DNA from: Acidobacteriaceae bacterium
GTDB taxonomy: Bacteria > Acidobacteriota > Terriglobia > Bryobacterales > Bryobacteraceae
Assembly (NCBI GenBank): GCA_019246575.1
Contig: JAFAQG010000172.1
Span: 1-15,028 of the forward strand
Direction: 5' to 3'
DNA: 15,028 bases
The position numbers and the translations under genes are program-made. Below the pieces are notes generated by a model that worked only from the letters and a program-made list of their open reading frames with translations, was not told the DNA's origin and made no database searches. Every line of letters begins with the position of its first letter. Positions within the stretch are counted from its first letter, which is position 1. This document shows, one piece after another, positions 1 through 7,681 of this stretch.

Positions 1-120
1 CGGGCCGCGAGGCCGGTGCAGCTAGAAGAGCGAAGCAGACAAATGTACTCAGGTGTGACGCACGCACGGATTCATCCTATCGGACGTCCGGACGCGCTGT
101 AATAGAAACGAGCCAATCAC
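1..120. other. Left-edge segment with no identifiable gene
   Basis: One forward frame is open from the window edge to a TAA at 100-102, which could be the last 33 codons of a gene beginning outside the window, but another forward frame is open too and neither encodes anything I recognise. A perfect 10-bp palindrome (cggacgtccg) lies at 81-90. The bases just before the ATG at 121 hold only a weak purine run and no convincing ribosome binding site or promoter. Confidence 0.3.
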
Positions 121-774
121 ATGAAGCGGGTATTGGTCCCCTACCGGAATCCGAATAAACTGACGCCCTATCTGGATGCGTTACGCGCCGCTGAGCTCGA
201 CCCGGTAGCTCACTTCGTTGACTCCGCGGGTTCTCTGGACGGCATCGCCGGCCTGACGCTGATTGGGGGAACAGATATCAACCCGAGCCGGTATGGTCAG
301 CCGCGAATGCCTGAAACGGAAGATCCCGACGATGAGCGCGATTCGATAGAGCTCGAGCTCATCGATCAAGCCATTCAAGACAATTTGCCCATCTTCGCCA
401 TCTGCCGCGGACTTCAGATCGTAAACGTATATCACGGTGGCACGCTGGTTCAGCACATAGACTCAGGTCGCCACTGCCCGCATTTTGAGGATCGGGCCAA
501 ACCAGCGCACGAAGTCGAAATCGAGCCCGACAGCGTGCTGGCGAACTGGGTGGCGGAACCGAAGCTCCACGTGAACTCGCGTCACCATCAGGCAGCAGAC
601 CGGATCGGAGCGGGGTTGCGAGTTACCGCCCGCGACCCGCATGACGGCATCGTCGAAGGTCTGGAGCGGCAGAACGGGGCGATGATCGTCGCGGTGCAGT
701 GGCATCCCGAAGACCAGGCGCCCACTCAACCCGAGCAGCTACGTCTGTTTCAGCAATTTGCGAAAGCTATCTGA
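121..774 (+). CDS. Class I glutamine amidotransferase-like protein (peptidase C26, gamma-glutamyl hydrolase type)
   Basis: This 217-residue cytoplasmic protein belongs to the peptidase C26 / PuuD-like branch of class I glutamine amidotransferases, enzymes that hydrolyse gamma-glutamyl bonds, for example in gamma-glutamyl-GABA. The early strand ending in GLTLIGGTDINP (44-55) is the family oxyanion-side motif. The nucleophile elbow is FAICRGLQI with Cys95, and the rest of the triad is in VQWHPE (His194, Glu196). The motif NSRHHQA (151-157) is also typical of the family. It is somewhat shorter than E. coli PuuD (about 254 residues) but keeps the whole catalytic core. The substrate cannot be told from sequence: no putrescine or GABA genes lie nearby, so PuuD is not assigned. 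The ATG at 121 gives a normal N-terminus; the ribosome binding site is weak. The next gene starts 42 bp downstream on the same strand. Confidence 0.88.
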   Translation: MKRVLVPYRNPNKLTPYLDALRAAELDPVAHFVDSAGSLDGIAGLTLIGGTDINPSRYGQPRMPETEDPDDERDSIELELIDQAIQDNLPIFAICRGLQIVNVYHGGTLVQHIDSGRHCPHFEDRAKPAHEVEIEPDSVLANWVAEPKLHVNSRHHQAADRIGAGLRVTARDPHDGIVEGLERQNGAMIVAVQWHPEDQAPTQPEQLRLFQQFAKAI

Positions 775-816
775 GGCGGGCCTCGCCATCGTTCCCGTAA
801 ACTGGTTTTCGACCCA

Positions 817-2103
817 ATGAGACCCTTAGCGAAACCGTTCTGTGCTTTACCCCTCTTGGCCGCGACCTATGCATTCAGCGGCGCCACCCCCGAACCGCAA
901 TCGTTTTACGTTCACTCCGGCGACACGGTTGTGTTCTACGGCGACAGCATTACCGAGCAGCGGCTGTACACAAACATCACGGAGCTGTACGCGCTTACGC
1001 GCAACCCCAAACTGAACGCCACCTTCATCAATTCCGGCTGGGGCGGCGATAAAGTTACGGGCGGCGGAGGTGGTCCTATAGATCTCCGGCTGCAGCGCGA
1101 CGTTTATCCGTATAAACCTACGGTGATGACGATTATGCTCGGCATGAACGACGGCCGGTACGCGAACCACACGGCTGCCGATGACGATGTGTATTACAGC
1201 GGATACAGACACATCATAGAGTCGGTACGGCAGCATTTTCCGAATATCCGCATCACAGCCGTCGAGCCCTCGCCTTTCGACGATGTAACGCGTCCCATTA
1301 CGCTGCAGCCGTCCGGATACAACGAGATCCTTCTAAAGTACTCGAGCTGGATTCGCCGTTATGCGAAGGAAGCAAACCTGGAGGTTGCCGATTTCAACAA
1401 TCCGGTGGTCGACATGCTGCGCCTTGCTGCCGGTTCCGATTCTGCAACCGCTCAGAAGATCATCCCCGATCGCGTTCACCCCGGCCTCGCCGGGCATCTC
1501 GTAATGGCTGAACAATTGCTGAAGGCATGGAACGCTCGCGAAGTCGTTTCGGCCGTAACCATAGATGCGCGTTCAGGGAAGGTCCTGCAATCCGACTTCG
1601 CTCACATAACGAACCTGCATGGTAACAACCCGTTTATCTGGACCGAACTGGACGATGCGTTACCGCTGCCGTTTGCGAACATGCTGGCGAACGATCGCGA
1701 TCACACCGTCGCCCTGGCGCTCAAAAGCTCTGACGTGACCCAGGCGTTAAACGAGCAGATGCTGCGCATAACCGGCCTAAGTGCCGGAAGCTACAAGCTC
1801 ACTATCGATGGAGAATTTGTGGGTCAATGGACCAACAACGAGCTGGCGCATGGAGTAAACCTCGCGGTTCTGGAAACGCCCATGGAGATGCAGGCGGCGG
1901 AGGTCCGCGATTTGACCAGCAGGCACATCGACATCCACCAGTTCCGGTGGCGCACGCTGCAGGTTCCGCTGCAGGATTCCGACGTTGAGCACCTGGACAG
2001 CACGTTGAAGGCGCTCGATGCCGTTGAAGCGGACGTCGTAAGGTTACAACGTGCTGCGGCGCAGCCGCGTCCCCACGTGTTTCAGATCGTGCCCGCGGCG
2101 TGA
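817..2103 (+). CDS. Exported SGNH/GDSL-type esterase/hydrolase
   Basis: This 428-residue protein has an SGNH hydrolase domain over about residues 35-240. All four blocks are visible: GDSIT (42-46, nucleophile Ser44), GWGG (74-77), GMND (109-112, Asn111) and DRVHP (218-222, catalytic Asp218 and His221). The first 23 residues (basic start, then hydrophobic CALPLLAATYAFSGA) look like a signal peptide, so it probably acts in the periplasm or outside the cell. The final 190 residues form a second, mostly beta-rich-looking region with no motif I recognise. Such enzymes deacylate carbohydrates or lipids; the substrate here is unknown. A TAAACT box at 798-803 lies only 13 bp before the ATG and could be a -10 element giving a very short leader. 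I see no clear ribosome binding site. It ends facing the J-domain gene, 40 bp away. Confidence 0.87.
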   Translation: MRPLAKPFCALPLLAATYAFSGATPEPQSFYVHSGDTVVFYGDSITEQRLYTNITELYALTRNPKLNATFINSGWGGDKVTGGGGGPIDLRLQRDVYPYKPTVMTIMLGMNDGRYANHTAADDDVYYSGYRHIIESVRQHFPNIRITAVEPSPFDDVTRPITLQPSGYNEILLKYSSWIRRYAKEANLEVADFNNPVVDMLRLAAGSDSATAQKIIPDRVHPGLAGHLVMAEQLLKAWNAREVVSAVTIDARSGKVLQSDFAHITNLHGNNPFIWTELDDALPLPFANMLANDRDHTVALALKSSDVTQALNEQMLRITGLSAGSYKLTIDGEFVGQWTNNELAHGVNLAVLETPMEMQAAEVRDLTSRHIDIHQFRWRTLQVPLQDSDVEHLDSTLKALDAVEADVVRLQRAAAQPRPHVFQIVPAA

Positions 2104-2143
2104 GTTCGGTTGCACCCTGCTGCGCAGCATTAAGACACGGAAG

Positions 2144-3481
2144 TTAGAATTCGAGAGCGGAGATCCGCGTCTCTTCGACGTTGCCTTGCGGATGATGAAT
2201 CAGCTCGATTGTGTAAGCCGTGACGGATTCGGAATCGGTATCGTCGCGTTCTAGGTCGATTCGCAGCGGCTGGTCGATTTTGGCGTACTTCGTTGTCGGG
2301 CCGAAAAGGTACTCTTCGCCGTACCACTTCGCGCCGGCCGCGTAACGAAGCTCATAATCGCCCACCGGCATCTTCACCGTGGCCACTTCGCCGGAGCGGA
2401 TGAAGAAAACCAGCGCCGGCATATGCGTCTCCCAATCCACGATCTTGACGTAGTAATTTGGCCCGCCCGCAGCAGTAACCACCTTTAAGGGCGCCAAAGT
2501 CGCGTGGCGGTGAATTGCACGTTGTGTCTCTATTTCGCCCGTCGGCGGGAGCGGCAAGACAGGGTAATTGAAATCCGGCACTGCGGAATTCGTTGCGCTC
2601 GCGGCAATCGCGGGTCGAATATTTCCTGAGTTCCGCGCACGCAGCGCGTTGACGCCGAATATCAGACCAATGAAAATCGTTGCCGCAAGCGCCGATTGCA
2701 TCCTGAAAGCCTTCGCGCCCAGACCCCAGCTGTCCTTGGGCGAGAACGCCGGCGGCGTGTTCATGGATCCGAGAGCCCTCATTGATAGGCTCAGATCCCG
2801 GTCCGCTTGGGTTTGCTCCCATCGCATTGCGCGAGGAAGCTTATGCGAGAAGTACAGCGCGTGATTTGCCAACCCCTGTGCAACGTCGAGCCGTCCTAGG
2901 CCGGCGAAGTAGGCCGCCTGCTTCGCGAGGACCCTGAAGTTGTTCAGTGCTGGTTGAATTCCGCCGAGCATGTTCGACCCGATGGCCCGGATCGAGTAAA
3001 TGGGGCCCCACGGGATGCCCCACCATCCGAAAAACCATGTAATCAGGGATGCTTTCGCCGCTTGCCTTGCGCCGCATTCTGGGCAGAAAATCCCGTGGTA
3101 CGCGTGCCGTCTGGTTACGATCAGGCTGGTTACATACCGGTAGACGACATACCGCGGCTGAGCCGAAATGCTGTGGCACACGCAACAGACTACCGGCTCC
3201 GCATCGTTCTGTTGCCGAGTCGCAACATGGTCTGCCTGCACGCCATCCGCGTCCGGCTCGTACGATTGCGCGTCGTACTTCGCTCGTTCCGTGGAGTCGC
3301 TCAATATGCGGTAGGCCTCCGCGATGACCTGAAACTCACGCGCGGCCTCCTGGGACGGGTTCCGATCCGGATGAAATTGCCTTGCCTTTGTCCGGAAAGC
3401 CCGTTTTAGCTCGTCGCTGGTGGCGGACTCGTCAACGCCGAGGATACGGTAATACTGGCAGGGATCCCGGCGGACGTGCAT
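2144..3481 (-). CDS. Membrane-anchored J-domain (DnaJ-like) protein with paired cysteines
   Basis: The 445-residue product begins with a complete J domain (about 8-72) carrying the HPD tripeptide at 37-39 that stimulates DnaK ATPase. There is no Gly/Phe linker and no DnaJ-type four-repeat zinc finger, so this is a type III J protein and not housekeeping DnaJ. Two cysteine groups follow, VCCVC (98-102) and CPEC (133-136), which could form one zinc ribbon. They precede a tryptophan-rich hydrophobic stretch (145-165). A clear membrane helix spans about 264-280. The remainder (about 305-410) is a globular domain with WYGEEYLFGP, which resembles a C-terminal domain I have seen in uncharacterised bacterial proteins; its role is unknown to me. 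The start is fixed by the J domain beginning at residue 8. TAATAT overlaps the ATG and no ribosome binding site is visible. The gene lies 113 bp downstream of the sulfate operon on the same strand and may be cotranscribed. Confidence 0.8.
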   Translation of the reverse strand: MHVRRDPCQYYRILGVDESATSDELKRAFRTKARQFHPDRNPSQEAAREFQVIAEAYRILSDSTERAKYDAQSYEPDADGVQADHVATRQQNDAEPVVCCVCHSISAQPRYVVYRYVTSLIVTRRHAYHGIFCPECGARQAAKASLITWFFGWWGIPWGPIYSIRAIGSNMLGGIQPALNNFRVLAKQAAYFAGLGRLDVAQGLANHALYFSHKLPRAMRWEQTQADRDLSLSMRALGSMNTPPAFSPKDSWGLGAKAFRMQSALAATIFIGLIFGVNALRARNSGNIRPAIAASATNSAVPDFNYPVLPLPPTGEIETQRAIHRHATLAPLKVVTAAGGPNYYVKIVDWETHMPALVFFIRSGEVATVKMPVGDYELRYAAGAKWYGEEYLFGPTTKYAKIDQPLRIDLERDDTDSESVTAYTIELIHHPQGNVEETRISALEF

Positions 3482-3594
3482 ATTAGGCTGTGGGACAGAG
3501 CTGCAGTTCTTCTCCGGTTTCCGCCCGGCAGAACCAAGGCAGCATTATCCCGTAATCAATTTTCCCATTCGAGGCCGGCTATTTTGGACGGAAA

Positions 3595-4383
3595 CTATCT
3601 CCCCGGCTGCAGCATGGCGTGCATTTCCGGGAGGATATTCGCCTGGGCGTGGAGCGCAAGTTGGCAACCGAGCACCACCAGCATGGCGAGCAAACCGAAG
3701 CGAAGCGGCCGCTGCGGCACGCGGCCTGCGAGATACGAACCTGCAACCGCGCCGCACAGCCCGCCGATGACGAGCTTGAACAGCAGCGCCGGGTCGTAAT
3801 TGCCTGTGCTGATTTGAAGCAAACTTCCGATGAACGAGACTCCCAAACCGAAGCAAAGATCGGTACCGACCACCTCCGCAGCCGTGAGCGGCGTCAGCCC
3901 GAGGATGACCAGGGAACCAAGTGCTCCGGCGCCCGCGGAGGAGAAGCCCACTTCCGCACCGATCGGCAGAGCGAACCACGGCAGCAAGTGCGCGCGGTTG
4001 TTGGCCGAGGGCCGCGGATTTGGCCGGAACTGCCGGTACAGGTGGAACAGGGCGGTGGCGACGATCAGAATGCCGAGTACCGCATATAACAGGCCCTGAA
4101 AGGGACCATCTTTGACCCGGTTCAGGAGAAGCGCGCCGACGATGACGCCGGGCAACCCTCCCGCGAGTAAGAGGCCGAGCACACGGACATTGATTTGCCG
4201 CCGGACGGCGTACACGGGAACGGAAGCAATCTTCACAATCGCTCCAAAGGCGAGGGCTGTTCCGACGGCCGTGGCGGGCGGAACGCGCAAGAGCAGGATG
4301 AGCAGCGGTGTCGTCATGCTGCCCGCGCCGACGCCGGTCAGCGAAATGGCGAGCGCGATGACGAATCCGAGCAGCAGTTCCAC
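3595..4383 (-). CDS. TauE/SafE (DUF81) family membrane permease, sulfate operon
   Basis: This is a polytopic membrane protein of the TauE/SafE family, whose members move sulfite, sulfoacetate, sulfate or other small anions. From the GTG at 4383 it is 262 residues, the usual family length. It has the two-halves layout: a first half with ISLTGVGAGSMTTPLLILL near the N-terminus and a second with VGFSSAGAGALGSLVILG, separated by a hydrophilic linker rich in Arg, Pro and Asn. About eight membrane segments are expected. The frame stays open upstream to 4512, but those codons overlap cysH and encode nothing hydrophobic. The GTG lies one base after the cysH stop with GAGG nine bases before it, so I chose that start. 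Coupling to cysH argues for a sulfur oxyanion substrate. In Corynebacterium glutamicum a related protein, CysZ, in a cys cluster has been linked to sulfate uptake. Uptake or sulfite export are both possible here. Confidence 0.87.
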   Translation of the reverse strand: MELLLGFVIALAISLTGVGAGSMTTPLLILLLRVPPATAVGTALAFGAIVKIASVPVYAVRRQINVRVLGLLLAGGLPGVIVGALLLNRVKDGPFQGLLYAVLGILIVATALFHLYRQFRPNPRPSANNRAHLLPWFALPIGAEVGFSSAGAGALGSLVILGLTPLTAAEVVGTDLCFGLGVSFIGSLLQISTGNYDPALLFKLVIGGLCGAVAGSYLAGRVPQRPLRFGLLAMLVVLGCQLALHAQANILPEMHAMLQPGR

Positions 4384-4384
4384 G

Positions 4385-5068
4385 TCAGCGGGCCTCGGCG
4401 ATGTGGATTCCGCATTCGAGCTTGCGCCCTGCCCAGCGGCCCGAGCGTGCATTGCCTCCATCGCTCGGAAGCGCGGTGCAAGGCTCGCACCCGATACTCG
4501 TGTACCCGGCATCGTAAAGCGGGAGTAAGGGGATATGGTGCTCGCGCGCGAATGCCCAGACGTCTTTGTCCGTCCAGGCGGCCAGCGGACTGATTTTGTT
4601 CAGCTGCTTACCGGACGGCAACGGAAAACGGTCGAAGACTTGCAAGTTTGCGCGAGTCGGCGATTGCACGCGCCGCAAACCTGTGAACCAGGTCTCATAC
4701 TTCTCTAATGCGGCGAACAGTGGCTCGACTTTGCGGAGCTTGCAGCAGCGGTCCGGTTGCGATCGATACAGAAAGCCGAGCTTTGCTTCCTGCTCGGAGA
4801 CGGTCTCGCGCGGCATTACGTTGACGAGATTCAAGTTGTAACGCGCGGTCATTTCGTCGCGGTACCGGTAAACGCCGGCAAAATGATAGCCGGTTTCGAG
4901 GAACAGAACCGGAATTTCGGGCTGGTGCTCGCGGACGAGATGGAGCACGACCATGTCCTCCGCCTGAAAGCTGCAGGTAAGGCAGGCGACGCCGGGCAGA
5001 GCGATCGCATTCGTAACCGCTTCGCGAGCTTCGGTGACTTTGTTGTCGAGTTCTGTTTCCAAAATCAT
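4385..5068 (-). CDS. cysH: Assimilatory APS reductase, [4Fe-4S] type (phosphoadenylyl-sulfate reductase family)
   Basis: The 227-residue product is a PAPS/APS reductase family protein that reduces activated sulfate to sulfite with electrons from thioredoxin. Two cysteine pairs, CCKLRKVEPL (Cys108, Cys109) and GCEPC (Cys194, Cys197), are the iron-sulfur ligands that mark enzymes using APS; E. coli-type PAPS reductases lack them. The C-terminal ECGIH (Cys219) carries the catalytic cysteine. SFQAEDMVVLHL (33-44) is the nucleotide-binding loop. The frame stays open to 5146, inside cysN, but the ATG at 5068 follows the cysN stop with AGGAA just ahead of it and gives the family N-terminus, so I chose it. 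It is the third gene of the cysD-cysN-cysH-TauE operon. Specificity for APS over PAPS is inferred from the cysteine pairs. Confidence 0.93.
   Translation of the reverse strand: MILETELDNKVTEAREAVTNAIALPGVACLTCSFQAEDMVVLHLVREHQPEIPVLFLETGYHFAGVYRYRDEMTARYNLNLVNVMPRETVSEQEAKLGFLYRSQPDRCCKLRKVEPLFAALEKYETWFTGLRRVQSPTRANLQVFDRFPLPSGKQLNKISPLAAWTDKDVWAFAREHHIPLLPLYDAGYTSIGCEPCTALPSDGGNARSGRWAGRKLECGIHIAEAR
4393..4396 (-). promoter_or_regulatory. Ribosome binding site of the TauE/SafE gene
   Basis: GAGG in mRNA sense lies nine bases before the GTG at 4383, within the last codons of cysH. It decides the GTG start and gives a 262-residue product that begins at the first membrane segment. Confidence 0.6.
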
Positions 5069-5072
5069 GCCG

Positions 5073-5077
5073 TTCCT
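5073..5077 (-). promoter_or_regulatory. Ribosome binding site of cysH
   Basis: AGGAA in mRNA sense overlaps the cysN stop codon and sits four bases before the ATG at 5068. It supports that start over the longer open frame extending into cysN. Confidence 0.65.
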
Positions 5078-6779
5078 AAATCCCTCCGCTGTCGCCCCAA
5101 CCGGGCGCAGGAAGCAGGACGCGCAGGCGCTCCAGTGCGCTTTCAATTGCGTGCAGCGCTTCTGTGTTGGCTGTTGGTAGCTGCTCGATGCCGGTATGGA
5201 GGTCTTCCTCGGCGGTCGAGATCGAAAACCCCTGTTCGGCGGAGCCGGTGAGAATCACAATTGCTCCAACTTCCACGAGCGCCTTCGTAATCTTCGCTTC
5301 CTGAGTTTCAAACGCGAAGACGTTGCAGTTACGGTCAAACAGAAGGCGTTCCAATCGCCAGGCCAGGTCGGCACGTCCGCCGAGTTGAATGACAGCGCCG
5401 ATATGGGGATGGCGAACGACTCGTTCCGCGTGTGTCACCGGGGTTGCAGACGCCCGGTGAAGATGGCGGTCGGGCGCGGACGCTTTTCCCGAGATCAAAC
5501 CCGCAGCCACAGTGGCGTTGGTTGCCGGATCAATCAGAATGAAACTGCCCGTAGCCCGGTTCTTCGGGTATGGATCGAAAGAAATCGGTCGCGCAATCTC
5601 AATGCGAACGGATCCGATCGCATTCATCTCAAGGGTGTCGGCGGGTTCCCGATCCAGATTGTTGATGTTGACGCGGTAGTCGATGCTCTTGAGGTCCGCC
5701 CATTGCGTTGTGGTTGTGTGTTTCAGGCGATAGCGCTTGTTCAATTCAGCCGGTGTAGCATTCAGCCACACAAGCGTGGCTTCGATTCCGGTTGCAGTAT
5801 CAGGCAGATCGTCGGAAGGGGCGATCATGTCACCGCGGCTGATATCGATGTCGTCTTCGAGCGTAATGGTGACCGACTGCCCGGCGTGCGCGTGATTAAG
5901 ATTCCCGTCGAAGGTGATGGTGTTCTTCACTCGCGTCGAGCGTCCGGACGGGAGAACGGTGACGCGATCGCCCGGCCGCACATGCCCGGACGCGATGGTG
6001 CCGGCATATCCCCGAAATTCCTGATCGGGCCGCACAACGCGCTGCACTGGAAAACGAAACGCCGCGCGTTGCGAGCGATTTCCCACTGGCACCCGCTCCA
6101 GGTATTCAAGCAGGCTCGGCCCATGGAACCACTTCATATTCAAACTGCGCGTGACAACGTTGTCGCCGGCGAGCGCGCTGATCGGTACGAAGTACGGCTC
6201 GATGGACTGGAATCGGGAAAGAAAGCGCCGGAAATCGGTCTCGATGTGATTGAAAACGTGCTGGTCGTAGCCGACGAGGTCCATCTTATTGATTGCGACT
6301 ACAAGATGCGGCAGTCCCAGCAGCGACGAGATGTAGGCGTGGCGGCGGGATTGCGGCAGCAGACCCTTGCGCGCATCCACCAGAACGACAGCAAGCTCGG
6401 CAGTGGATGCACCCGTGACCATGTTGCGCGTGTACTGCTCGTGGCCCGGTGTGTCGGCGATGATGAACTTTCGTTTCGGTGTTGCGAAGTACCGGTACGC
6501 GACGTCGATGGTGATGCCCTGTTCGCGTTCGGCGCGCAGACCATCCGTGAGCAACGAAAAATCGATTGCGCCGGCGTTGCGCCCGACGGAGGCCTTTGTC
6601 ACGGACTCGAGCTGGTCTTCGTAAACGTTTCGCGAATCGAAGAGCAACCGGCCGATCAGGGTCGATTTACCGTCATCGACGCTGCCTGCCGTCGTGAACC
6701 GTAACAGATCTTTCGATTCTTCCTGCTCGAGGAATTCTTCGAAGCTGTCGCGCAACTCGAGCACCGAGAGAGCCGACAT
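5076..6779 (-). CDS. cysN: Sulfate adenylyltransferase large subunit (CysN) with a degenerate APS-kinase-like C-terminal extension
   Basis: CysN is the GTPase subunit of ATP sulfurylase; GTP hydrolysis drives formation of APS from ATP and sulfate on CysD. The start used gives 567 residues. GTPase motifs are intact: P-loop GSVDDGKST (32-40), DTPGH (109-113) and NKMD (164-167), followed by the two beta-barrel domains to about residue 430. CysN alone is about 475 residues; here another 130 follow. Residues 460-510 (GAVIQLGGRADLAWRLERLL and the following segment up to VEVGAIVILTG) align by eye with the start and the later core strand of APS kinase. The Walker A GxSGxGKST is replaced by GGRADLA, and the section that normally holds DGDNxRxGL is missing. 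The tail is therefore probably inactive as a kinase. The ATG overlaps the cysD stop (TGATG) and has AGGAAGGG eight bases upstream; the open frame upstream of it overlaps cysD and is spurious. Confidence 0.94.
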   Translation of the reverse strand: MSALSVLELRDSFEEFLEQEESKDLLRFTTAGSVDDGKSTLIGRLLFDSRNVYEDQLESVTKASVGRNAGAIDFSLLTDGLRAEREQGITIDVAYRYFATPKRKFIIADTPGHEQYTRNMVTGASTAELAVVLVDARKGLLPQSRRHAYISSLLGLPHLVVAINKMDLVGYDQHVFNHIETDFRRFLSRFQSIEPYFVPISALAGDNVVTRSLNMKWFHGPSLLEYLERVPVGNRSQRAAFRFPVQRVVRPDQEFRGYAGTIASGHVRPGDRVTVLPSGRSTRVKNTITFDGNLNHAHAGQSVTITLEDDIDISRGDMIAPSDDLPDTATGIEATLVWLNATPAELNKRYRLKHTTTTQWADLKSIDYRVNINNLDREPADTLEMNAIGSVRIEIARPISFDPYPKNRATGSFILIDPATNATVAAGLISGKASAPDRHLHRASATPVTHAERVVRHPHIGAVIQLGGRADLAWRLERLLFDRNCNVFAFETQEAKITKALVEVGAIVILTGSAEQGFSISTAEEDLHTGIEQLPTANTEALHAIESALERLRVLLPAPGWGDSGGI

Positions 6780-7681
6780 CAGAAATACCCTTCCTGCTTC
6801 TTGAGTTCCATCGAGCCGTCCTGATCGTGATCGATGATCCGGTTCTGCCGCTCCGAGCGCCGCATCCCGATCAGCTCTTCGATAATTCGAGGCACGGTAT
6901 CGGCATCGGACCGGATTGCGCCCGTGCAGGGGCTGCAGCCGAGCGAACGCATGCGGCACTTGATCCAGTGCGTCTTCTCGCCCGGCAAGCGCTTGACAAT
7001 CGGGTTCTCGACTGGAATCAGGGAATCGCCGCGCACCAGCATCTCGCGCTCCTTCGCGAAATAGAGGGGCACGATGGGAATGTTTTCGGCGTGAATGTAT
7101 TGCCAGACGTCCATCTCGGTCCAGTTCGAAAGCGGGAACACACGCAGGCTTTCACCGGGATGGATACGAGGATTGAACAGGTTCCAGAGCTCTGGGCGTT
7201 GATTCCTCGGGTCCCACTGCCCTCGCGTGTCGCGGAACGAGAACACCCTCTCCTTGGCCCGCGAGCGCTCCTCGTCTCGTCGAGCGCCGCCCATCGCCGC
7301 ATCGAAGCCGCCGTTTCGGAGGCCATCCAGAAGCGCCGTCGTCTTGAGCGCGCCACAGCACCGCTGCGTACCCCAGGCATATGGGTTTGCGCCTTGCTCG
7401 AGCGCTTGCGTATTCGTGTGGACGATCAGCTTCAACCCGAGCTCGACCGTATAGCGGTCCCGGAACTCTATCATTTCGCGAAACTTATAGCTGGTGTCGA
7501 TGTGCAGCAGAGGAAACGGGATGGGGCCGGGATAGAAGGCCTTCTGTGCCAGACGAAGCAGGACGGAAGAATCTTTGCCGATGGAATACAGCAGGACGGG
7601 CCGCTGGCACTCGGCTACGACCTCGCGCATGATGTGGATGCTCTCCGCCTCGAGTTGGCGCAAATGGCTGAAGGGGTTCAC
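6779..7681 (-). CDS. cysD: Sulfate adenylyltransferase small subunit (CysD)
   Basis: CysD is the catalytic ATP sulfurylase subunit that joins sulfate to AMP from ATP, giving APS and pyrophosphate, in complex with CysN. The 300-residue product matches the usual length (302 in E. coli). It shows the family N-terminus [12 protein letters not shown] (6-17), the PP-loop [12 protein letters not shown] (33-44), [15 protein letters not shown] and, near the end, [14 protein letters not shown]. The start codon is GTG at 7681-7679. The codon immediately before it, in the same frame, is a TAG, and five codons further up is an ATG with a good ribosome binding site. The GTG itself has no spaced Shine-Dalgarno sequence, so initiation probably depends on translation of that upstream mini-ORF, or the TAG is a nonsense change. 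The gene heads the operon and is divergent from treZ. Confidence 0.94.
   Translation of the reverse strand: MNPFSHLRQLEAESIHIMREVVAECQRPVLLYSIGKDSSVLLRLAQKAFYPGPIPFPLLHIDTSYKFREMIEFRDRYTVELGLKLIVHTNTQALEQGANPYAWGTQRCCGALKTTALLDGLRNGGFDAAMGGARRDEERSRAKERVFSFRDTRGQWDPRNQRPELWNLFNPRIHPGESLRVFPLSNWTEMDVWQYIHAENIPIVPLYFAKEREMLVRGDSLIPVENPIVKRLPGEKTHWIKCRMRSLGCSPCTGAIRSDADTVPRIIEELIGMRRSERQNRIIDHDQDGSMELKKQEGYF
6788..6795 (-). promoter_or_regulatory. Ribosome binding site of cysN
   Basis: The mRNA-sense string AGGAAGGG ends eight bases before the ATG at 6779, inside the 3' end of cysD. It fixes the cysN start at the TGATG overlap and rules out the longer upstream open frame. Confidence 0.8.

Noticed and set aside
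2118..2129. Perfect 12-bp palindrome between the converging hydrolase and J-domain genes as a terminator
   Set aside because: It has no loop and no following T-run on either strand, so it is not a convincing intrinsic terminator. It may be chance.
3482..3594. Possible terminator after the TauE gene
   Set aside because: Only an imperfect GGTT/AACC-flanked pairing is visible around 3517-3538 and no T-run follows, so read-through into the J-domain gene remains possible.
4384..4512. N-terminal extension of the TauE protein up to 4512
   Set aside because: These codons lie inside cysH in another frame, encode a hydrophilic stretch unlike the family, and the GTG at 4383 has a proper ribosome binding site.
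5196..6704. Open frame of 502 codons on the + strand, antisense to cysN
   Set aside because: It lies wholly opposite a cysN gene with intact GTPase motifs, its translation has no recognisable motif or hydrophobic pattern, and long antisense frames are common opposite GC-rich coding sequence.
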